From contig NC_011831.1 in NCBI RefSeq assembly GCF_000021945.1, positions 3,795,353-3,859,352 of the forward strand: a stretch of DNA of 64,000 nucleotides, written 5' to 3'. The stretch comes from Chloroflexus aggregans DSM 9485 (lineage in GTDB: Bacteria; Chloroflexota; Chloroflexia; Chloroflexales; Chloroflexaceae). The translations under genes were made by a program, and so were the position numbers. This document shows positions 26,675-35,602 of this stretch, one piece after another (the first letter of the stretch is position 1; every line of letters begins with the position of its first letter). Under the pieces are notes generated by a model. That model worked only from the letters and a program-made list of their open reading frames with translations, was not told where the DNA came from and ran no database searches.

Positions 26675-26707
26675 AGAAAAGAAGAGCGCCGCAGTCGCGC
26701 GGCGCTC
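26675..26707 (-). terminator. Intrinsic terminator after yidD
   Basis: Perfect 9-bp stem GAGCGCCGC (26684-26692)/GCGGCGCTC (26699-26707), loop AGTCGC, followed on the minus strand by TTCTTTTCT. It lies 10 bp beyond the yidD stop codon. Confidence 0.85.
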
Positions 26708-26716
26708 AGGATATGC

Positions 26717-26929
26717 TTACGGTACCGGATCGTAACCGCCGCGAGCGAAAGGATGGCAGCGGGCAATACGTTTAATCGTCATCCAGCCACCACGCAAGGC
26801 ACCGTACTTTTGTATCGCCTCGTAGCCGTAGTGCGAGCAGGTGGGGGTATAGATACAGCTCGGCGGCGTCCACGGCGAGATCGCGACTTGATAGAAGCGG
26901 ATCAGCTTCAAGAGCAACCAGCGCAGCAT
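26717..26929 (-). CDS. yidD: YidD membrane protein insertion efficiency factor
   Basis: 70 residues from ATG 26929, the normal YidD size; an upstream in-frame start would overlap the preceding gene. Family signature is complete: [49 protein letters not shown] and terminal DPVP. YidD sits at the inner membrane face and helps YidC-dependent insertion. It is usually next to rnpA and yidC, which are absent here; instead it follows a V4R-domain gene by 4 bp and shares its terminator. Confidence 0.93.
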   Translation of the reverse strand: MLRWLLLKLIRFYQVAISPWTPPSCIYTPTCSHYGYEAIQKYGALRGGWMTIKRIARCHPFARGGYDPVP

Positions 26930-26933
26930 ACGC

Positions 26934-27572
26934 TTACTCCAGCGGATCCTTACCGATGGCAAAGGCGCACGACTCACAATTTCCCTGACCGATACACGAG
27001 ATCTGCTCAACGGCGAACCGGCGTCCACCGCTCACCCAGGCGGTAGCCTCTTCGAGGATACCACGGGCGATATAGAACACCGGGCCGGGTTCAGGTCGGG
27101 TAATGCAGTTCGAGCAGCGGGTAATGTGGTAGACAAAGCGCCCGCGTTCCTCCTCGACATGGCTCGACTGGTCGGAGAAGCGGTCAAACGTTTGGGCAGT
27201 GGCGTTCAGCACGATCTTGAGTTTCATGGTGATCGGCATCAACTTCAGCGCCAAATCTGCCATCCCAAGTAGCGGGCCGAACTCCTTCAGACCAAGCGAG
27301 AACGCAACCCGTCCGGCGCGCAACTCAAGACCGCGCGCTCCACGCGGCCCGTACATCGTGCCGAGCGCAACTGAAAACTTCGAGATAGCCTCGAAGGGAA
27401 ACTCGCGCTTCAAGTCGTTCGGCGGATAAGCATCGATGTACTGGTGCAGATCGGCAAGCCGGAGCAGGGCCTTCACGCCGTTCTGACCCATGACTTCCTC
27501 CAGCGACAGGAAGCAGAGTCGGCCGATCTTGTTAGGGTAGTACAGGCCGCGGAAGGCTTCTACTGACGTCAT
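26934..27572 (-). CDS. V4R (4-vinyl reductase-like) domain protein, possibly BchJ-type
   Basis: 212 residues. The C-terminal 100 residues fit the V4R domain: [37 protein letters not shown], then a terminal cysteine cluster [10 protein letters not shown]. The N-terminal half holds [19 protein letters not shown], also typical. V4R proteins include BchJ, first linked to 8-vinyl reduction in bacteriochlorophyll synthesis and since regarded as an accessory protein, and small-molecule-binding domains of regulators. The cysteine pattern suggests metal or cluster binding. In a Chloroflexus-like phototroph a bacteriochlorophyll role is reasonable but unproven; no other bch gene is in the window. It is followed at 4 bp by yidD. 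Confidence 0.75.
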   Translation of the reverse strand: MTSVEAFRGLYYPNKIGRLCFLSLEEVMGQNGVKALLRLADLHQYIDAYPPNDLKREFPFEAISKFSVALGTMYGPRGARGLELRAGRVAFSLGLKEFGPLLGMADLALKLMPITMKLKIVLNATAQTFDRFSDQSSHVEEERGRFVYHITRCSNCITRPEPGPVFYIARGILEEATAWVSGGRRFAVEQISCIGQGNCESCAFAIGKDPLE

Positions 27573-27651
27573 GGGTTCTCTGGCTCCTTCTCACAGCAAC
27601 GAAGAGAACGATTTGTTCCACGAATGCTCATACTATAACAGAAAATCGCTA

Positions 27652-28158
27652 TTAGCGCACCGTCTCCCACACCAAATGCGCTAGTTCGGGCAAGATGAGG
27701 CGTTCCATACCGAGCTGGACGGCGTTAGGTGACCCCGGTAGACAAAAGATCAGTGTTCCACCGAAGACACCGGCAGTTGCACGTGAGAGCATTGCTGCCG
27801 GCCCAATTTCGGCGAAGGAGAGCATACGGAATAGCTCACCAAAACCGGGCAACCGTTTCTCGAGCAAGGCATCGATCGCTTCAAAGGTGCTGTCACGCCG
27901 GGCAATCCCGGTGCCACCGTTGGTGATGATAACTTTGCACCCTTCAGCAGCAAAACGACGCACCATCTCTACGATCTGCGCCGGCTCATCTCGCACCACG
28001 GCATATTGTACCACATTATGACCGGCTTGCGTCAATGTAGTACGAATAAAGTGCCCACTTTCATCGGTGGCTTCAGTACGGCTATCGCTAATCGTGAGGA
28101 CTGCACAAGGAATTGATGTCGTTTGTGCTGCTGCCGACTGACGGTGTTCTTGATGACC
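27652..28158 (-). CDS. MogA/MoaB-type molybdenum cofactor biosynthesis protein
   Basis: 168 residues from ATG 28158 (GAGGG about 8 nt upstream); an in-frame ATG at 28203 is not supported by a ribosome binding site. Motifs: AVLTISDSRTEATDESG, ITNGGTGIARRDSTFEAI (molybdopterin-binding TGGTG-like loop), PGFGELFRMLSF, and a terminal GTLIFCLPGSPNAVQLGME. MoaB/MogA enzymes adenylylate molybdopterin before molybdate insertion. No other moa/moe genes are adjacent, so this is a lone copy in the window. Confidence 0.9.
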   Translation of the reverse strand, partial: GHQEHRQSAAAQTTSIPCAVLTISDSRTEATDESGHFIRTTLTQAGHNVVQYAVVRDEPAQIVEMVRRFAAEGCKVIITNGGTGIARRDSTFEAIDALLEKRLPGFGELFRMLSFAEIGPAAMLSRATAGVFGGTLIFCLPGSPNAVQLGMERLILPELAHLVWETVR

Positions 28159-28323
28159 CATAGAATAGCCCTCGTCGTTGGTTAACCTGCTGTATCCTAC
28201 CATATTTTGGGCAGATGCGCCAATGCGAGAACGACAAGCGCAGTAGGTATACTGTCACGATCAGTTCTCGATAAATGTGGTGAGCACTGAGGCAAATTTC
28301 TGCGCTGTTATCTGGCAAATTCC

Positions 28324-28352
28324 TTGTATTCAAAATTGGAATGTGATATAGT
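28324..28352 (+). promoter_or_regulatory. Promoter for the MIP18-like/amidohydrolase pair
   Basis: TTGTAT (28324-28329), 17-bp spacer, TATAGT (28347-28352) with TG-A before the -10. It gives a leader of about 100 nt before the ATG at 28460. The rest of the 28159-28459 gap shows no gene; a CCTCTGCGTTCTCTCCGCG stretch near 28407 resembles a short intergenic motif. Confidence 0.6.
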
Positions 28353-28459
28353 TGTCTCAGATCTCATCCCATCTTCACACCTAATATTCCGCAGCGTAGC
28401 GTTCATCCTCTGCGTTCTCTCCGCGATTCGGTGTTCGGCCTGCAGCGGTGGAGGTGTCA

Positions 28460-28855
28460 ATGTTAGAACCCACGACGGCTGGTATCGGTCACGATGAGGT
28501 GATGGCCGCTCTACGGCGGTGTTACGACCCGTGCTGTAAAGAGCGACAGGTGAGTGTCGTCGATATGGGGCTGGTTGAGCGGGTAACGGTCGACGGTACA
28601 CAGGTGGGGATCGATATTATTCTCACCACCGGCTGGTGTCCATTTGCCCTGCATCTACTGCAAATGATGGAAGAGGAGGTGAAGCGGCTGCCCGGGGTCG
28701 AACATGTGCAGGTGAACATTACGTGGGATACACCTTGGTCACCGGAACGGATGTCAGCTTTAGCCCGTGAACGGTTGCGGTTGCCACTTGAACAGTTGCT
28801 GCCACTACGTGAAGCTCGGCTGCGGAGTGTGCAGCAGGAGGTGCGCAATGATTGA
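28460..28855 (+). CDS. MIP18/PaaD-like metal-sulfur cluster assembly protein
   Basis: 131 residues from ATG 28460 (GGAGG 5 nt upstream). MIP18 (DUF59) features: MAALRRCYDP, VSVVDMGLVERVTVDG, ILTTGWCPFALHLLQMMEEE (T-x-x-x-C-P motif), LPGVEHVQVNITWDTPWSPE. The family assists iron-sulfur cluster assembly or delivery (SufT, PaaD, CIA2). Odd: the usual D-P-E near the N-terminus reads DPCC, adding two cysteines. Its stop codon overlaps the amidohydrolase start by 8 bp, so the two are translationally coupled and probably functionally linked. Confidence 0.85.
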   Translation: MLEPTTAGIGHDEVMAALRRCYDPCCKERQVSVVDMGLVERVTVDGTQVGIDIILTTGWCPFALHLLQMMEEEVKRLPGVEHVQVNITWDTPWSPERMSALARERLRLPLEQLLPLREARLRSVQQEVRND

Positions 28856-29852
28856 AGACGCCTTTGTGTTCGATTGTGTCTGTCACGTGTTTAATTTTGA
28901 TAAATCGAATGCGTTCGGCAAACCGGGGGAGATGTTTATTGATCATCTTTACGCCTTTCACCAAGTGCTGAATGCGCCCGGCGAGAAGACCCTCAGCCCC
29001 GAAGAGTATATGCGCCAGTGGCATCCTGAAGAGATCGGGCGCATGGTGTTTGACGAAAGTCCGACCGATATGATCGTCGCCCAACCACTGCCGCTGACCG
29101 ATTTGTTCAAAGATGGCTTGTCGTCGTGGGAGCGGTGCGCCGAGATGGCACGACTCTACCCGGATCGAGCCATCTTTTGGGGGACGATTAATCCCCTTGA
29201 GGGTAAAAAAGCGCTCGATCTGATGGAGATTCAAGTGAAGGAGTATGGCGCACGCGGGTTTAAGCTCTATAATGTCCGCTACGATTATGGTCAGCCCTTC
29301 CCATGGCGGATGGATGACCCACGAGTCGCCTTTCCAATCTTCGAGAAGGCGCTGGAATTAGGCGTCAATATCATCGGTGTGCATAAGGGCGTGCCGCTTG
29401 GCCCACAACCTATCGAACATACCCAAGCATGGGACATGGATGGTGCGGCGGCGAATTTCCCCGAGATTAACTTTATCATCTTCCACGTTGGCTTACCCTT
29501 CATCGATGAGGTGTGCTGGCAGTTGGTGCGCTATCCGAACCTCTATGCCTCGATTGCGGCAACGGTCAATTTCGTAACGCGGTCGCCGCGGGTGTTTGCC
29601 GAGACGATGGCGAAGCTGCTCTTCTGGTGCGGCGAGGATAAGATTATCTACGGTGGTGAGACGCCGATCTGGCATCCGCGGGGTGCGCTCAAGGCGTTCT
29701 GGGAGTTTGAACTGCCCGAAGATATTGTTGCAGGCTACGGTTGCGGCCAGTTGACAAAAGAGGCGAAGAAGAAGATTTTGGGCTTGAATCTGGCCCGCCT
29801 GCACGGGATTGACGTTGAGGCGAAGAAACGTAGCCTTGGTTTGGCAGCGTGA
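28848..29852 (+). CDS. Amidohydrolase family 2 (TIM-barrel metal hydrolase/decarboxylase-like)
   Basis: 334 residues from ATG 28848, inside the end of the upstream gene (8-bp overlap). It starts FVFDCVCHVFNFDKS: the usual amidohydrolase-2 D-x-H-x-H is replaced by D-C-V-C-H, so one metal-ligand His of the first strand is missing. Later strands keep GFKLYNVRYDYGQPF, IIGVHKGVPLGPQP (His ligand), FIIFHVGLPFIDEVC (His ligand) and IIYGGETPIWHPRG (usual GTD/GSD acid is not obvious). Members hydrolyse or decarboxylate small organic acids. Given the altered metal site and the coupled MIP18-like partner, metal content may be unusual. A strong terminator follows at 29905. Confidence 0.82.
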   Translation: MIEDAFVFDCVCHVFNFDKSNAFGKPGEMFIDHLYAFHQVLNAPGEKTLSPEEYMRQWHPEEIGRMVFDESPTDMIVAQPLPLTDLFKDGLSSWERCAEMARLYPDRAIFWGTINPLEGKKALDLMEIQVKEYGARGFKLYNVRYDYGQPFPWRMDDPRVAFPIFEKALELGVNIIGVHKGVPLGPQPIEHTQAWDMDGAAANFPEINFIIFHVGLPFIDEVCWQLVRYPNLYASIAATVNFVTRSPRVFAETMAKLLFWCGEDKIIYGGETPIWHPRGALKAFWEFELPEDIVAGYGCGQLTKEAKKKILGLNLARLHGIDVEAKKRSLGLAA

Positions 29853-29904
29853 CGAGTGACAGCTCCACGAATGAGGTGGGTCACCGGCGGGTGCCATCTG
29901 TGGC

Positions 29905-29937
29905 AAGAGGGGTGATCGTCGGTTCACCCCTCTTTCG
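29905..29937 (+). terminator. Intrinsic terminator after the amidohydrolase
   Basis: Perfect 11-bp stem AAGAGGGGTGA (29905-29915)/TCACCCCTCTT (29924-29934), loop TCGTCGGT, followed by TCGTTCTTTC. Confidence 0.85.
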
Positions 29938-29953
29938 TTCTTTCGGTGTTGTG

Positions 29954-29976
29954 TTGGTGGTGCATAAGGCCACCAA
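29954..29976 (-). terminator. Weak stem-loop after aroQ
   Basis: Perfect 7-bp stem TTGGTGG (29954-29960)/CCACCAA (29970-29976). It lies just beyond the aroQ stop on the minus strand but has no U-tract, so the terminator call is tentative. Confidence 0.4.
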
Positions 29977-29981
29977 TACTG

Positions 29982-30428
29982 TTACGTGTTACGTAGCTCA
30001 GCTAATAACCATTCCAGCGCTAAGAGATACCCTCGCCAACCCAACCCGGTAATCTGACCACGTGCAATCGGGGCGATGACTGAGGTGTGACGAAACGCTT
30101 CGCGTTGATAGACGTTCGACAGATGAACCTCGATGATCGGCGTCGCGAGCATAGCAAGGGCATCACGCAAGGAGAGGCCATAATGCGTGAGGGCGCCCGG
30201 ATTGATGATAATGCCCTGTGCATCCCAACCGTGGCGTTGAATGGCGTCAACGAGTTCCCCTTCGTGGTTCGATTGAATGCAGATGATCTGAACACCTGCC
30301 TCGGCACCGCGCTGTTGGAGGGCGGTGTTGATGTCGGCCAGAGTGGTGGTGCCGTAGAGGTGGGGTTCACGTCGGCCCAACATGTTCAGGTTGGGGCCGT
30401 GAATTACGAGAATGGTAGCTGTCATCAC
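29982..30428 (-). CDS. aroQ: Type II 3-dehydroquinate dehydratase
   Basis: 148 residues, standard for the dodecameric type II enzyme of the shikimate pathway, which dehydrates 3-dehydroquinate to 3-dehydroshikimate. Signature: ILVIHGPNLNMLGRREPHLYG (split here as ILVIHGPNLNMLGRR and EPHLYG, the latter holding the catalytic Tyr), IQSNHEGELVDAI, INPGALTHYGLSLRDAL, EVHLSNVYQREAFRHTS. The start may be ATG 30428 or the adjacent ATG 30425. It lies 13 bp after the stop of a large secreted protein gene on the same strand, so it may be read as the last gene of that long transcript; no other shikimate genes are near. Confidence 0.95.
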   Translation of the reverse strand: MMTATILVIHGPNLNMLGRREPHLYGTTTLADINTALQQRGAEAGVQIICIQSNHEGELVDAIQRHGWDAQGIIINPGALTHYGLSLRDALAMLATPIIEVHLSNVYQREAFRHTSVIAPIARGQITGLGWRGYLLALEWLLAELRNT

Positions 30429-30441
30429 CGTGTTCTCTGAT

Positions 30442-33400
30442 TTAGCGACTTACCAATGGTATAAAGATCGGTTCGCCAAACATATCTGCCCGATAGAGAT
30501 AGATCATTGAAAGCCGAATCCTACTCTGTTGTGACGGATCGCGCCGCGATGTTGCAGTGAGCACCAGGTCGTGGCGTAGTGCTGCCGGCTGGATCGGCGG
30601 GAGGTTGACGATGACGCTGATCCCAACATCGCGTTGGCCGCCGTTGAGGGTGATTTCGTTGGGGATCACCGTCACCCCGAACCTACTATCCAGCCCGCTC
30701 ACTGTCAGATCGAAGGTGTCGAGCGCATTACCCAGATTTTCGAGTTCGATCCCACTAAAAGTGAGCCGGTTGATCCCAGACGGAATGCCACGTAGACGGT
30801 CACTGCTCAGTACGACACCGGTTACCAGCCCTACCCTCACCCGATCGAGTACACTTGCTTTGACCGACGGATCACTGCGAGAGATAGCAGTGACTCGAAT
30901 ATTGCTCAGCACGGTATCGGCAGCAAGACCTGCCGGTAAGGTTAACAAGACCGCAATTTCACGACTTTCACCCGGTCCTAAATCAATTTGGTTCGGTGTC
31001 GCAATGGCGCTTAATCCGTCGCCTTGAAGTGCGGTAATAGTGTACGAATCGGCGCTGAAACCGATGTTGCGTACCGTGTGCGTAATGACGGTAGTCATGT
31101 CGGGTAATGCGATCACGTTACGTTCTGGTTCGATTACTACATTCCGTAAAGCACCGACTTGGATGGTGTGCTCGGCGCTTGCCAGTATGGTTATGTCGCC
31201 GGTGGCGCGGGCGGTAACGGTGATCAGATTGCTGGTACCGGGTGGTGCGGTGGTAGGGACAGTGACGGTCACCGTAATGAGCGTACTACTTCCCGGCGTG
31301 AGGACGGGTGTGGTGACCGGTTCGATGATCGGTGCCGACCAACCGGGATCGGTACTCTGGACGGCCACATCATAGGCAGTAGTGGTTGAGCCGCTGTTCT
31401 GGAGGGTGTGGGTCAAGACAACGGTTGCGCCCGGCGTACTGTTCACCGTCGTGCCCGGCGAGAGTACGGATCCGTTCACCGCATTGACGGTGATGCTATC
31501 AGCAACATCGGCGTATACCGCCGGATTGCCTTGTGAGGTGGCGCGTACCGTTGCGGTAGCAGTGGTTCCGGCGGCGATGCCGGTTGGAACCGTGATCTGC
31601 ACGGTCACAGTGATGCTGGCATTACGCGCAAGGATAGGCGTCGTCACCGGATCGACTGTCGCCGTCCAGCCGCTGGGTAGACCGCTAAGATTGAGGGTAA
31701 ATCTGTCGGGTGCATTGCCGGTATTGGTCAAGGTATGGGTAAAGCTTACCGTAGTTGCCGGATCGGCATTGGTAGTCTGCGATGTCGGTGTAAAGCTAAG
31801 GTTACGCACAGCGGCAACGGTGACAGTAACCGGTTGATTGGCCGTGCTATCCGGCGCCGGCGGGGTTTGACCACCATTGCGAGCAATCGCCTGCACCTCA
31901 ACCGTCGTCTCCCCACCATCGGCGTCAGCCGGAACGCCGACTTGCAACGTATACGTACACGTTGTACCGTTTGTCGGTACCGGTATAGGGCATGTCGTAC
32001 TGCTGCCGATAAGGTTCCAGCCGGATGGCAAGGTTTGGGTAAACTCAAACGGGGTCGCAGCGTTTCCGCCGTTGCGCACCGTGATAGTGATCGTTGCCGT
32101 CGCGCCTGGATCAACCGGGTTAGGGGCCACGATTGGCGTACCCACAAAGATCGGCGTGCCGCCGCCGATGACCTGCGCCGTGCCAGTCGTCGTGCGGTTG
32201 GCTGGCGGGTTAGCGCCGCCGGTGACACCGGTTTGGACGGTAAAGTTGTAGAAGCCAACCGGCTCACTGGCGCCAGCGGTAACGGTGAGGGTGATCGGGC
32301 GCGATTGTCCGGCGGCCAAGGTGAAGTTGCTAGCTGGGGCAGTGGCAAACGTCAGGCTGGAAGCGGGAGTTGTGCCGGTCGGCGGCATGATGATAAAGGT
32401 GTCGGTAAAATTACCGGTATTCGTGATGACATAGCTGAACTCAACCGAACTGGCCGGTGTCAATTGGCGGGTGGTTGGGTCCAGAGCAGTAAACTCGAAG
32501 CTGCGCACCACCGGCACGCGCACGGTATCGGTCGTCGGCGGATCGCTCTGCTCCGTAAAGATCTGCGTGCCCTGCTGACTCACCGCGCGCACGCGGAATG
32601 CAAACGAGTAATCACCGGCAATGAGCATTCCGCTATCCGGTGTATTGACGACGATGGTGAGTGTTGTCGTGGTACCGGCAGCTAGTGTTGTGCTGCCGAA
32701 TGTAGCCGAAACAATACTCCATCCGGTCGGTGGCGTCCCGCTGAATACCGGTAACCCGCTGCTGCCATCAGGTCGGATCACACTGAGATTACCGATCAAC
32801 TGGCCGGTATTGGTCACAGTATGGGTAAAGGTGATGGTATTCCCGCTGCGTTCGATGATGTAACCGGGTGAGACTACCGGTTGCGCAGGAGTAATGGTTG
32901 CGGCTTGGGCAACGGTTGTCAGGGTAACGCTGTTCGAGAGCGTTTGATCACTGCGAGCGGTCACAGTCGTGGTGTCGGTATCACCGGCTACTGCCGTAAA
33001 CGGCACGAGAACACCGATCAGTATCTCGGTGCTGCCTTGGGGTGGCACCTCGACCAGAGCGGGGCCGCTCGTCCAGCCGCGATCACTGGTAAGGTTTAAG
33101 GTATAGGTCCGGGTGACCGATGCGGTATGGCTAAGAGTCAGCGTATACGTGGATGTGCTACCGATACTCACAACCCGACTAGTGCCACCGGTCACGGTGA
33201 GCGTAGCAGTTGGTGTGGCACAGGCATCGGTGGCACTGACGTTGAGCGCGTTGGAGAACGGCGAACTATTGCCGGTTGTCGGATTGTGGACGGTCGCGGT
33301 GATATAACCAAGACAACCGGTAATGTTGGCGCTGAAACTGCCGCCGGTTGTCGTCGTAACGCTGGTTAAGAAGACCGGCCCCTCCCGATCGCGGTCGGTA

Positions 33401-35592
33401 ATACTGGCGCTGGTGGTAAAGATTTCGACTACGCAGTTTGCTCCGCAGCCCGTCGATCCGGTGACGATTGGGGAACCGGCGGTAATCGGGTTGAAGGTTG
33501 GCGCAGCTAACCCGCCGTTTGCACCACTTTCAAGGCTAATCCCATCGCCTGCGTTGTCTTGGGTCGTATTACGAGAGATCAGAACCCCCGAAACACCGTT
33601 GGCGACAAAGATACCATGACCGATACCCAGTTGACCGTTGCGCACCAGTCGGTTGCCGTTCAGTTGGTTATTGCTGCTTTTGACAGTAATACCGTGAGCA
33701 GCACCTACGAGGCTTAAATTAGACTGACCGGTGAAGGCGATCAGGTTGTTCTCAATCCGATTATTGCTACCGCTATTGAGTTGGATACCATCTTTACGAG
33801 TGGTCGTACCACTTCCCGGTGTCTCGCTACTCGAAGCACGGACACCGATACGGTTACCAACGATCAGATTATTACTCGCGCTATTGCGAATGTTGATACC
33901 GCGATCGACACCACCAATGAGATTGTTGCGTACTGTTGTATTACTGACGCCGCTGAGCCGTAATCCTTCACTCTCGGCAAGAATGCTGCTGGCAAGGATG
34001 CTGTTACCATCAGCCCGTACACCGAGATAGTTCCCCTCTACGATGTTGCTGTTGGCGGTACAGGTAGCGCATGGTTCGATCAACACCGCCGCCCCTGATC
34101 CGGTGTAAGCAAAGTTACCGTTGGCAATCACATTGCGGTCGGACGGGTTGGGTCCGCCGATCTGCGAATTACTGCCGTTCTCAATATAGACCGTGGCGTC
34201 GCCAGTACCGTAGCCAACGGTTGGTTGGCTGATAGTGGTGGTGGTGGTTTGGGAACCGGTTGGATCGGTACCCAGATAGTTACCCCGCACAATCGTGTTA
34301 CCGGATCGGATACGGATCGCATTCGTGCGCGCACCGGCAATCACGTTGCCCGGCCCGATAACGGTGTTTACACTGTTGCGTCCAACGAAAACACCTTCAC
34401 CACCGCTCACTTGACTGATCGTGCCGTTGCCGACCGGGAAGGGATTACCACTTGAATTGAGGGCAATACCGATCCAGTTCCCGACAATAGTCGTAGGGCC
34501 GGTCGCGAATTGGGTATCGCTGATCACAATCCCGCCGTTGGTGTTGCCGCTGATATAATTTCGCCCACCCACCGGGTCAATCGGATCACCGATCACCGTG
34601 TCGATGGCACCGTACACAGCGCCGCCCGAAACTAAAATACCGATCCGGTTGGCAATGACCGTACCGGTAGGTGTCACGCCGATCCAGTTCCCGGTAATCC
34701 GGGTAGTACGGGGAATGCTGGATGAGCCGGCGCTCGTCGAGTTGCTAAAGAGCACAATACCGGCAGCGTTGGAACCGAGATAACCACCGATCACATTACC
34801 ACTGATAACGGTGTCGCGGGCATATTGCTCGATAGTGATACCACCGAGGTTTGCCGTTAACGGTGTGACCGGTAGGGCGGCATCGCCGGCAACGGTCGTG
34901 CCGATGTAGTTGCCAAGGATTTGGTTACCACTAACGAAGGCAGTACTCGTGGTATTACTAATCGAAATATCGGCAATGACATTACCACTTATGACATTAC
35001 GATCAGACGGATCACCGGTTCCGATCCGGTTATTGCTTGCGCCACCATCGACGAGGATACCATACCCCGTGTTCGGTTCAGGCAAACCGTTAAGATGGCC
35101 GATCCAGTTGTTGGCGATCAGATTGTTCTGCGCATTGTTATACAGGTAAATCCCGGCACCGCCGACACTGGTACCGCGACTAAAGCGGATAATCACCAGT
35201 CCGCGAATAACGTTGTTACTGGATGCGATGCCCAAACCATGCGCTGGGATCGGGGTATCATTAGCGTCACGCAACTGTTCGCCGCTGATGACCACCGTAT
35301 GCCCATTGCCACCGTCAATCGTGGTATTGCCTTCGGTTAGTGGTGGTAGCCCGGCGTTTTGGACGTAGATCGTTCCGCTCACGCTAAAGGTGATCGTGTC
35401 GGGGATACCATTACTGTTCGCGGCATTGATAGCTTCGCGCAGTGTACATCCGTTGGCACTGGTGGTACAAGCCCCGTCGTCGGTGTCGGCCAGTGAGTTG
35501 ACTACAAATGCAGCGGCGTAGACCGGTTTGGTTGTAGGCAACAAGCCGATCAAGGTAATAATCAGGATGGCAATGCGCAGATGACGATGCAT
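30442..35592 (-). CDS. CSLREA-domain parallel beta-helix secreted protein with Ig-like/CARDB-type repeats
   Basis: 1716 residues. Signal peptide about 1-26 (LRIAILIITLIGLLP..., cleavage near VYA-AA). A CSLREA-type segment follows: NSLADTDDGACTTSANG-CTLREAINAANSN. Residues about 75-720 form parallel beta-helix repeats rich in N-x-I-x-G-N (right-handed helix as in pectate-lyase-like proteins). From about 790 to 1690 at least seven Ig-like repeats of roughly 110 residues appear, with VTHTVTNTG-, ITVTVTVP- and DRFTLNLSGLPSGW-like text (NEW3/CARDB-like). It ends PIFIPLVSR, the tail shared with three other exported proteins here. Role unknown; likely surface or sheath component. ATG 35592 is 10 bp after the upstream gene's stop with AGGAA 7 nt before it. 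Confidence 0.88.
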   Translation of the reverse strand: MHRHLRIAILIITLIGLLPTTKPVYAAAFVVNSLADTDDGACTTSANGCTLREAINAANSNGIPDTITFSVSGTIYVQNAGLPPLTEGNTTIDGGNGHTVVISGEQLRDANDTPIPAHGLGIASSNNVIRGLVIIRFSRGTSVGGAGIYLYNNAQNNLIANNWIGHLNGLPEPNTGYGILVDGGASNNRIGTGDPSDRNVISGNVIADISISNTTSTAFVSGNQILGNYIGTTVAGDAALPVTPLTANLGGITIEQYARDTVISGNVIGGYLGSNAAGIVLFSNSTSAGSSSIPRTTRITGNWIGVTPTGTVIANRIGILVSGGAVYGAIDTVIGDPIDPVGGRNYISGNTNGGIVISDTQFATGPTTIVGNWIGIALNSSGNPFPVGNGTISQVSGGEGVFVGRNSVNTVIGPGNVIAGARTNAIRIRSGNTIVRGNYLGTDPTGSQTTTTTISQPTVGYGTGDATVYIENGSNSQIGGPNPSDRNVIANGNFAYTGSGAAVLIEPCATCTANSNIVEGNYLGVRADGNSILASSILAESEGLRLSGVSNTTVRNNLIGGVDRGINIRNSASNNLIVGNRIGVRASSSETPGSGTTTRKDGIQLNSGSNNRIENNLIAFTGQSNLSLVGAAHGITVKSSNNQLNGNRLVRNGQLGIGHGIFVANGVSGVLISRNTTQDNAGDGISLESGANGGLAAPTFNPITAGSPIVTGSTGCGANCVVEIFTTSASITDRDREGPVFLTSVTTTTGGSFSANITGCLGYITATVHNPTTGNSSPFSNALNVSATDACATPTATLTVTGGTSRVVSIGSTSTYTLTLSHTASVTRTYTLNLTSDRGWTSGPALVEVPPQGSTEILIGVLVPFTAVAGDTDTTTVTARSDQTLSNSVTLTTVAQAATITPAQPVVSPGYIIERSGNTITFTHTVTNTGQLIGNLSVIRPDGSSGLPVFSGTPPTGWSIVSATFGSTTLAAGTTTTLTIVVNTPDSGMLIAGDYSFAFRVRAVSQQGTQIFTEQSDPPTTDTVRVPVVRSFEFTALDPTTRQLTPASSVEFSYVITNTGNFTDTFIIMPPTGTTPASSLTFATAPASNFTLAAGQSRPITLTVTAGASEPVGFYNFTVQTGVTGGANPPANRTTTGTAQVIGGGTPIFVGTPIVAPNPVDPGATATITITVRNGGNAATPFEFTQTLPSGWNLIGSSTTCPIPVPTNGTTCTYTLQVGVPADADGGETTVEVQAIARNGGQTPPAPDSTANQPVTVTVAAVRNLSFTPTSQTTNADPATTVSFTHTLTNTGNAPDRFTLNLSGLPSGWTATVDPVTTPILARNASITVTVQITVPTGIAAGTTATATVRATSQGNPAVYADVADSITVNAVNGSVLSPGTTVNSTPGATVVLTHTLQNSGSTTTAYDVAVQSTDPGWSAPIIEPVTTPVLTPGSSTLITVTVTVPTTAPPGTSNLITVTARATGDITILASAEHTIQVGALRNVVIEPERNVIALPDMTTVITHTVRNIGFSADSYTITALQGDGLSAIATPNQIDLGPGESREIAVLLTLPAGLAADTVLSNIRVTAISRSDPSVKASVLDRVRVGLVTGVVLSSDRLRGIPSGINRLTFSGIELENLGNALDTFDLTVSGLDSRFGVTVIPNEITLNGGQRDVGISVIVNLPPIQPAALRHDLVLTATSRRDPSQQSRIRLSMIYLYRADMFGEPIFIPLVSR

Positions 35593-35602
35593 AGGGCCAT
35601 TC

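Noticed and set aside
28400-28440. CCTCTGCGTTCTCTCCGCG stretch as a MITE
   Set aside because: Only one copy is visible in this window and no inverted ends are found.
31735-32685. A plus-strand frame of 316 codons inside the CSLREA gene
   Set aside because: Basic, low-complexity shadow of the minus-strand gene; no ribosome binding site.
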